DNA of 64,000 bases from Flavobacterium sp. CF108. Lineage in GTDB: Bacteria; Bacteroidota; Bacteroidia; Flavobacteriales; Flavobacteriaceae. A program made the position numbers and the translations under genes. The notes beneath the pieces were generated by a model that was not told the DNA's origin, ran no database searches, and was given only the letters and a program-made list of their open reading frames with translations. Location: contig NZ_FQWW01000009.1 of the NCBI RefSeq assembly GCF_900129795.1, positions 62,001 through 126,000 of the forward strand. The letters are read 5' to 3'. Shown here piece after piece: positions 59,708 to 64,000 of the stretch (within the stretch, counting starts at the first letter, position 1; each line of letters opens with the position of its first letter).

Positions 59708-60706
59708 ATGAAAATCCTCAAAATTTACCAAAACTTCTTTCTCAGAAACCTCATCGTGCATACCTTCATACTAATGGTAATTTTTGCCTGTGTGTATGAT
59801 GAACTTCGTTTAGCTGGTCATGACTTTTGTTATATGATCACTAAAATTGCAATAGGATATTTTCCCTGCATTCTCTGGATTACTGTTTTTAATCTTTTTA
59901 TAATTAAACGATTATTATTCAAAAAAAAGGTCAAAATATTCTTTCTGCTGTTTTTAACGTATTGGACTTCTTTTTACTTTTTCATTAATTGGTTTTTTCC
60001 TTTAGTTGGTTTCGGAAATTTTAAAACACTGCAGATATTATCGCTGCTTATCAACGGAATGTTTTTTTATTTTATTCATGTTGTGATTACTAAAAAAATC
60101 ATGGATACTGATAAGGATATTATGAATTTCAAGTCTGAACTTTCATTTTTAAAGCAACAACTCAATCCGCATTTTTTATTGAATGCCATGAATAACCTTT
60201 ATGGAGAAGCATTATCCGAACCAGATAAAGTTCCGGACAGAATCCTGAATCTTTCGGATTTGCTGCGTTATCAAATTGAGGCTACTAAAAAGGATTATGT
60301 TTTAGTTGCAGAAGAAATTGCTTTCGTTAAAAAATATATTGAATATTATTCTTTTAGAAATGATCGATTGAATATTACTCAGAATTTTGAAGGTGATTTT
60401 GATGAAATCGAGATTCCGCCTTTATTCTTTTTACCTTTGGTAGAAAATGCGGTTAAATTTTCTGCCGAAACTCCAATGCCTTTTATTGAATTAGATTTAA
60501 AAGTAAAATCACGAAATTTGACTTTTACCATTAAAAACAATTATCTCGAATCCGGATCACGTCTTTCGGGAACGAGAATTGGAATTGAAAATCTAAAAAG
60601 GCGTTTAGAGGTTTATCGCTTAAGACATGATTTAAGCTGCGAAAAAGAGAAAAATATGTTTGTTGTAAAATTAAGTATATGGCACTTACCTACCGCTGTC
60701 TTATAG
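59708..60706 (+). CDS. Sensor histidine kinase, LytS/YpdA type (second copy)
   Basis: A 332-aa kinase with four membrane helices in about the first 130 residues, a short coiled coil, then QQLNPHFLLNAMNNLYGEAL (phospho-acceptor His155) and the N-box LPLVENAVKFS with a G-box of form SGTRIGIENLKRRL. Its membrane part is not similar in sequence to the kinase at 3344. The end overlaps the response regulator gene by 28 bp, implying translational coupling. Confidence 0.88.
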   Translation: MKILKIYQNFFLRNLIVHTFILMVIFACVYDELRLAGHDFCYMITKIAIGYFPCILWITVFNLFIIKRLLFKKKVKIFFLLFLTYWTSFYFFINWFFPLVGFGNFKTLQILSLLINGMFFYFIHVVITKKIMDTDKDIMNFKSELSFLKQQLNPHFLLNAMNNLYGEALSEPDKVPDRILNLSDLLRYQIEATKKDYVLVAEEIAFVKKYIEYYSFRNDRLNITQNFEGDFDEIEIPPLFFLPLVENAVKFSAETPMPFIELDLKVKSRNLTFTIKNNYLESGSRLSGTRIGIENLKRRLEVYRLRHDLSCEKEKNMFVVKLSIWHLPTAVL

Positions 60707-61389
60707 TCGACGACGAATCGCCGGCGCATAAAGCGCTTGCCTCACATATTTCAAAGTTTGAGGAACTGGAACATTCCGGAAGTGCTTTTAGTGGCATGGA
60801 AGCCCTAAAACTACTTAATGCCAACCAATATGATATTATTTTTCTGGACATTAATATGCCTGTAATTTCGGGTGTTGAATTAATGGAACTCCAGCCTAAT
60901 AGACCGCTCACGATTGTCACAACAGCTTATTCTGATTTTGCACTTTCGGCTTACCAAAACGATGCGATCGATTATTTGCTAAAACCTATTTCGCCCGATA
61001 AATTTGCCAAAGCAATCGAAAAAGCTAAAACCTATTTTTCCGGCAACAGTCTGAAAAAAGAAAACAATACCAGCGCAAAAAACCTTTCTTACCGTCTAAA
61101 CGGACAAACAATCGATATGCCGCTTTGTGATATTATTTATATCGAAAGTCTTGGCAACTACATGAAACTTTACTGTACCAAGCTTAATTTACCACATATT
61201 GTTTATGGTTCGCTCTCGAGCATTGCCTCAGAAATTGACAGCTCGAGTTTTGTTCAAGTGCATCGCTCTTTTATTGTAAACGTAAACAAAATCTCGGCGG
61301 TTACGTTTAAAAATCTTACTATGTCTAATGGTGAAATTATTCCTGTTGGGAGGAAATACCAGATTTTATTAGATAGTTTTTTGAAGTAG
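60679..61389 (+). CDS. LytTR family response regulator (second copy)
   Basis: A 236-aa regulator. Receiver: CLIVDDE, phospho-acceptor Asp57 (IIFLDINMP), Thr in IVTTAYSDFA, Lys in LLKPIS. LytTR domain from about residue 135 with ISLGNYMKLYC-like strands (IIYIESLGNYMKLYCTKLNLP) and FVQVHRSFIVNVNKISAV. The partner of the overlapping kinase. It is followed by a strong terminator. Confidence 0.9.
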   Translation: MALTYRCLIVDDESPAHKALASHISKFEELEHSGSAFSGMEALKLLNANQYDIIFLDINMPVISGVELMELQPNRPLTIVTTAYSDFALSAYQNDAIDYLLKPISPDKFAKAIEKAKTYFSGNSLKKENNTSAKNLSYRLNGQTIDMPLCDIIYIESLGNYMKLYCTKLNLPHIVYGSLSSIASEIDSSSFVQVHRSFIVNVNKISAVTFKNLTMSNGEIIPVGRKYQILLDSFLK

Positions 61390-61415
61390 TTTCTTTTTTG
61401 TTTAATAAATTATTC

Positions 61416-61450
61416 AAAACCCTCAACTTAAATTAGTTGAGGGTTTTTTT
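61416..61450 (+). terminator. Rho-independent terminator after the second LytS/LytTR operon
   Basis: Arms AAAACCCTCAACT (61416-61428) and AGTTGAGGGTTTT (61435-61447), loop TAAATT, T-run. Confidence 0.88.
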
Positions 61451-61525
61451 ATTTTTTTTAGTAATAAAATACCGTGTAAATACGTGGTGTAGGTTTTTGA
61501 AAATGTGGTAATCTTGCTTAAACAA

Positions 61526-62971
61526 ATGTTAAAAAATAATATCAAAACAATTATGGATAAGCTAGGGCAATCTATTCAAATCGCAACTATTTTTTTTATA
61601 CTAAGTCTGGTATCAGAACGATTTATAACTTGGTTTAAGTTATATTTTTTCAAGAAAGGGAATACTTTATTCTGGTATTTTTTTAACTGGGAAAAAGATT
61701 ATTCTGTTAAAACAGATGATCCTGTATTTGAGAAAGAACGTGAACAGCGAATATTACTATTGAATATTTCCCTTAATATAATCATTGCCTTTTTAATTCA
61801 TGCCAATATTTTTACAATATTGCATGACGATCCTCTTAAATATTTGAGTTGGAAAGATATTACTGACAATAAAGAGACCAAAACTCTAAGTTCTTTTTAT
61901 GAAATCTCCGGATGCATTTTTGGCGGTTTACTAATTAGTTTAGGTTCTAAATTTTGGCATGATACACTCGATATGCTATTTTATACTAAGAATTTAAAGG
62001 AGAAATTAGGCGATAAAGAGACTTACAAAATAGAAACTTTAAAAGAGTTAGATGAATGGATTGCAATTACTGAAGCTGATATTGTTAAAAAAGTATTTGA
62101 AGAAAATAGAGATATTTTAAAAAATATACCAGATGTAATTTCAGTTGGTATAGGTCATAACAATAACTCAAAATATATTGAAGTCGTTACAACAAATAAC
62201 CCTCATCTTATTCCAAACTCACTACCCTATTATTTACCCAACAACACCGTACGAAAAGTAGATATAAAAGTAGTAGTTTCTTCTCCTATTTCAACTTTCA
62301 GCAATAGTATTAAATCTGGAAGTGACATTGCAAATAATAAAACAAAAGATAATTTCGGAACTCTCGGCTTAGTTGTAAAGGCAAAAAATGGAAAATCAAA
62401 AAATATGGTTTTAACCTGCTATCATGTTGTAATTGATGAAAATCATAACTACCAAGAATTTGATTATCAAATAGCAGGCGAAATAATTCACCCACATGGA
62501 GATGAAGGTGTCGTTATAGGCAAACTAAATTTTGGAATCAGAAACAATGAAATTGATGCCGCTTTAATTTCTATAGACCCAAACATTACAACTTCAAATG
62601 TTAATGAGTTTGGTGAAATCAGTACTATTAGAACGATTGCTTATGAAGAACGCTATTCTAATATCAAAGTAATGGTAAATGGCTACAATAAAAGGAGCAA
62701 TTCTAAAAAAGGTATAGTTCGCTCTTTATACAACAGTGCTACAATAAATTATAAGATTTCAAACAATAAAAAAGAACCTTGGGAACTCAATAATTTAATT
62801 GCAATATCTGATGAGGAAGGCAAATCAATCACTTTTGGAGGCGATTCAGGAGCTGCAGTTTTAGATGAACAAAACAGAGTTATAGGGATAGTAGTGGGCG
62901 GAAATAGTGAATTAACTTATGCAATACCTATAGCAACCATTTTCAACCAATTAAACATCACATTATCATGA
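61526..62971 (+). CDS. Membrane-anchored trypsin-like serine peptidase-domain protein
   Basis: A 481-aa protein (ATG 61526; GTG at 61505 would add seven residues and ATG at 61553 would remove nine). Counted from the GTG, three membrane helices lie at about 24-38, 85-106 and 132-148, followed by a conserved-looking motif GSKFWHDTLDML. A trypsin-like domain fills residues 285-485, with catalytic residues His307 (MVLTCYHVVID), Asp351 (NEIDAALISID) and Ser448 (FGGDSGAAVLD), all in the right order. The helical linker ISVGIG... (150-280) is unassigned. The domain could be on either side of the membrane. The 4-bp overlap with the next gene (ATGA) shows coupling. I do not know a described system with this layout. 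Confidence 0.75.
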   Translation: MLKNNIKTIMDKLGQSIQIATIFFILSLVSERFITWFKLYFFKKGNTLFWYFFNWEKDYSVKTDDPVFEKEREQRILLLNISLNIIIAFLIHANIFTILHDDPLKYLSWKDITDNKETKTLSSFYEISGCIFGGLLISLGSKFWHDTLDMLFYTKNLKEKLGDKETYKIETLKELDEWIAITEADIVKKVFEENRDILKNIPDVISVGIGHNNNSKYIEVVTTNNPHLIPNSLPYYLPNNTVRKVDIKVVVSSPISTFSNSIKSGSDIANNKTKDNFGTLGLVVKAKNGKSKNMVLTCYHVVIDENHNYQEFDYQIAGEIIHPHGDEGVVIGKLNFGIRNNEIDAALISIDPNITTSNVNEFGEISTIRTIAYEERYSNIKVMVNGYNKRSNSKKGIVRSLYNSATINYKISNNKKEPWELNNLIAISDEEGKSITFGGDSGAAVLDEQNRVIGIVVGGNSELTYAIPIATIFNQLNITLS

Positions 62972-64000
62972 AAATTAAATTCACATTTATTTCTCTTTTA
63001 CTTCTCATATTTTTTGGATCAGTAAAAATTTATGGACAAAATGAAATCAAATTTGACGTTGAAGATCAAACCATCAAAATTGGAAAAGATAGTAAAGGCA
63101 ATTCTTATGTACTAAAACATAACATTACAGATGATTTAAAAATAACATTAGTATATCCTCCTAATAGTAGCCCAACATACCATATAGATTATAAAGTTAA
63201 TAGCCTTAATGAGAAAAAAGTTGTTTTAAATAAAACCTCAGAAAATACTTCCAGCACATTAATTCAAAAAAAAGATTTAGCAGCCGGCACCCTAGTAATT
63301 ACATTTTACGATAACGACAAAAAAATTAAAGGCTTTACTATCAATGCTGTTAAAGGCTCAGAAGATAAAAAAGATGATTCTTTGACTAAAACATCTCAAG
63401 AAGAAGAAAAAGCTACTGGTAACATTATGGAAGATGCTTTATTACTGGAAAAATACAAAGATGGAACCAATTTAAAATTAGTTATAGACATTTTATCAAC
63501 ACATGCCAATAAAAACATTGATGGTTCTGACCTAAATAATGTACTTGCAGAATATAAAGAAAACACCTATATAGAGGAATATATAAATAAAACTTGGAAT
63601 AGTGAAAACTTTAAAATTCAAACATTATCATTAGATAAGAATCAACAAGCAGGAAATTACTTAGGAAATATCTCAAATATCAGCTCAATGGTTGGAGGGC
63701 TTGATGTTACTAACTTAGCAGATGGATTTGCCCGATTTATAGTAAAACGTACTAAAGAAGAATTGAGTATTACTTTTTTTGAAAAGTTTAAAAAAGAATT
63801 AGATGACAACCCTAATATTCAAACCGTTTTTCCTCAAACTTATAAATCTCTGAATGTCATTGATAAAGAAATTTATATGTTCAAAGCTTATATTCAAACT
63901 TTACGAGAAGCTTTTAAATCCGATTTATCGAATTTACCTGAAAACCTGCCAACAATTATAGATAATAATCCAGATTTCTTTAATGAGCATTTAGAATTAA
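62968..64000 (+). CDS. Exported protein coupled to the membrane peptidase, unknown family (3' end outside window)
   Basis: At least 344 codons, from an ATG overlapping the stop of the peptidase gene by 4 bp; the frame is open to the window end. It has a signal peptide (MKIKFTFISLLLLIFFGSVKIYG), an N-terminal beta-rich region (NEIKFDVEDQTIKIGKDSKGN), a Lys/Glu linker near 145, and an all-helical C-terminal part (SMVGGLDVTNLADGFARFIV, KRTKEELSITFFEKFKKELDD). I do not recognise the family. Its translational coupling with the peptidase suggests it is a partner or substrate. Confidence 0.75.
   Translation, partial: MKIKFTFISLLLLIFFGSVKIYGQNEIKFDVEDQTIKIGKDSKGNSYVLKHNITDDLKITLVYPPNSSPTYHIDYKVNSLNEKKVVLNKTSENTSSTLIQKKDLAAGTLVITFYDNDKKIKGFTINAVKGSEDKKDDSLTKTSQEEEKATGNIMEDALLLEKYKDGTNLKLVIDILSTHANKNIDGSDLNNVLAEYKENTYIEEYINKTWNSENFKIQTLSLDKNQQAGNYLGNISNISSMVGGLDVTNLADGFARFIVKRTKEELSITFFEKFKKELDDNPNIQTVFPQTYKSLNVIDKEIYMFKAYIQTLREAFKSDLSNLPENLPTIIDNNPDFFNEHLEL

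Noticed and set aside
1..64000. CRISPR arrays, rRNA genes, prophage and plasmid origins
   Set aside because: No regularly spaced repeats of 25-40 bp with unique spacers, no rRNA sequence, and no phage structural or replication-initiation genes were seen.

Overview
The window reads as the chromosome of a gliding Flavobacterium (Bacteroidota), close to F. johnsoniae. The main reasons are the gldK-gldL-gldM-gldN cluster of the gliding motor / type IX secretion system followed by a gldN paralogue (gldO), low G+C coding sequence, Bacteroidota-type promoters (TTG, about 20 bp, TAnnTTTG), and the near absence of Shine-Dalgarno sequences. All assignments come from reading the sequence; no database search was run.

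Left part (1-11.4 kb): the end of an AAA ATPase, a nucleotidyltransferase-like gene, homocysteine S-methyltransferase, an outer-membrane barrel, a LytS/LytTR two-component pair, a DUF4494 protein, a GT39-like glycosyltransferase coupled to a DUF4269 protein, initiator tRNA-Met, an exported Ppx/GppA-like protein, a polyprenyl diphosphate synthase, and a small XRE regulator behind a double operator. Three unrelated units here end in practically the same terminator.

Accessory island (11.4-23.6 kb): a two-gene secreted RHS system on the minus strand. The first gene encodes a 1152-aa SpvB/RHS-like shell protein. The second encodes a 1444-aa protein with MopE-like metal-binding repeats, an RHS core and a C-terminal zincin (HELVGH) toxin-like tip. 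A lipoprotein gene 5 nt downstream is the likely immunity gene. Further along lie an orphan RHS tip with a JAB-like domain and another lipoprotein gene. Between these two sits a 940-bp REP-flanked RAYT transposase element that has cut off the end of the toxin. One arm of that element carries a 43-bp relic of insertion-sequence ends.

Middle (23.6-44 kb): mostly housekeeping and lipid or membrane genes (isochorismatase-like hydrolase, plant-type LRR protein, DUF1761, lipid kinase, App1-type phosphatase, ABC-F ATPase, DUF983, FAD oxidoreductase). These are followed by gldKLMN and gldO, a degenerate arginase-fold protein and topA.

Right part (44-59.5 kb): miaB, a sigma-54 activator, lptE, an acidic repeat/TPR protein, secG, groES and groEL, a nucleotide pyrophosphatase-like enzyme, an SDR with its AraC regulator, and a SulP transporter. 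The intergenic regions are full of nested palindromes. Two of them carry small genes: a GxxExxY PD-(D/E)XK protein beside miaB, and an S23-type four-helix-bundle protein that splits groES from groEL. A third palindrome family occurs three times between 54.6 and 57.3 kb.

Right end (59.5-64 kb): a second LytS/LytTR pair preceded by a 20-bp tandem direct repeat, then a translationally coupled pair encoding a three-TM membrane protein with a trypsin-like domain (His-Asp-Ser all present) and a secreted protein that runs off the window. I think this pair is the best candidate for an undescribed system.
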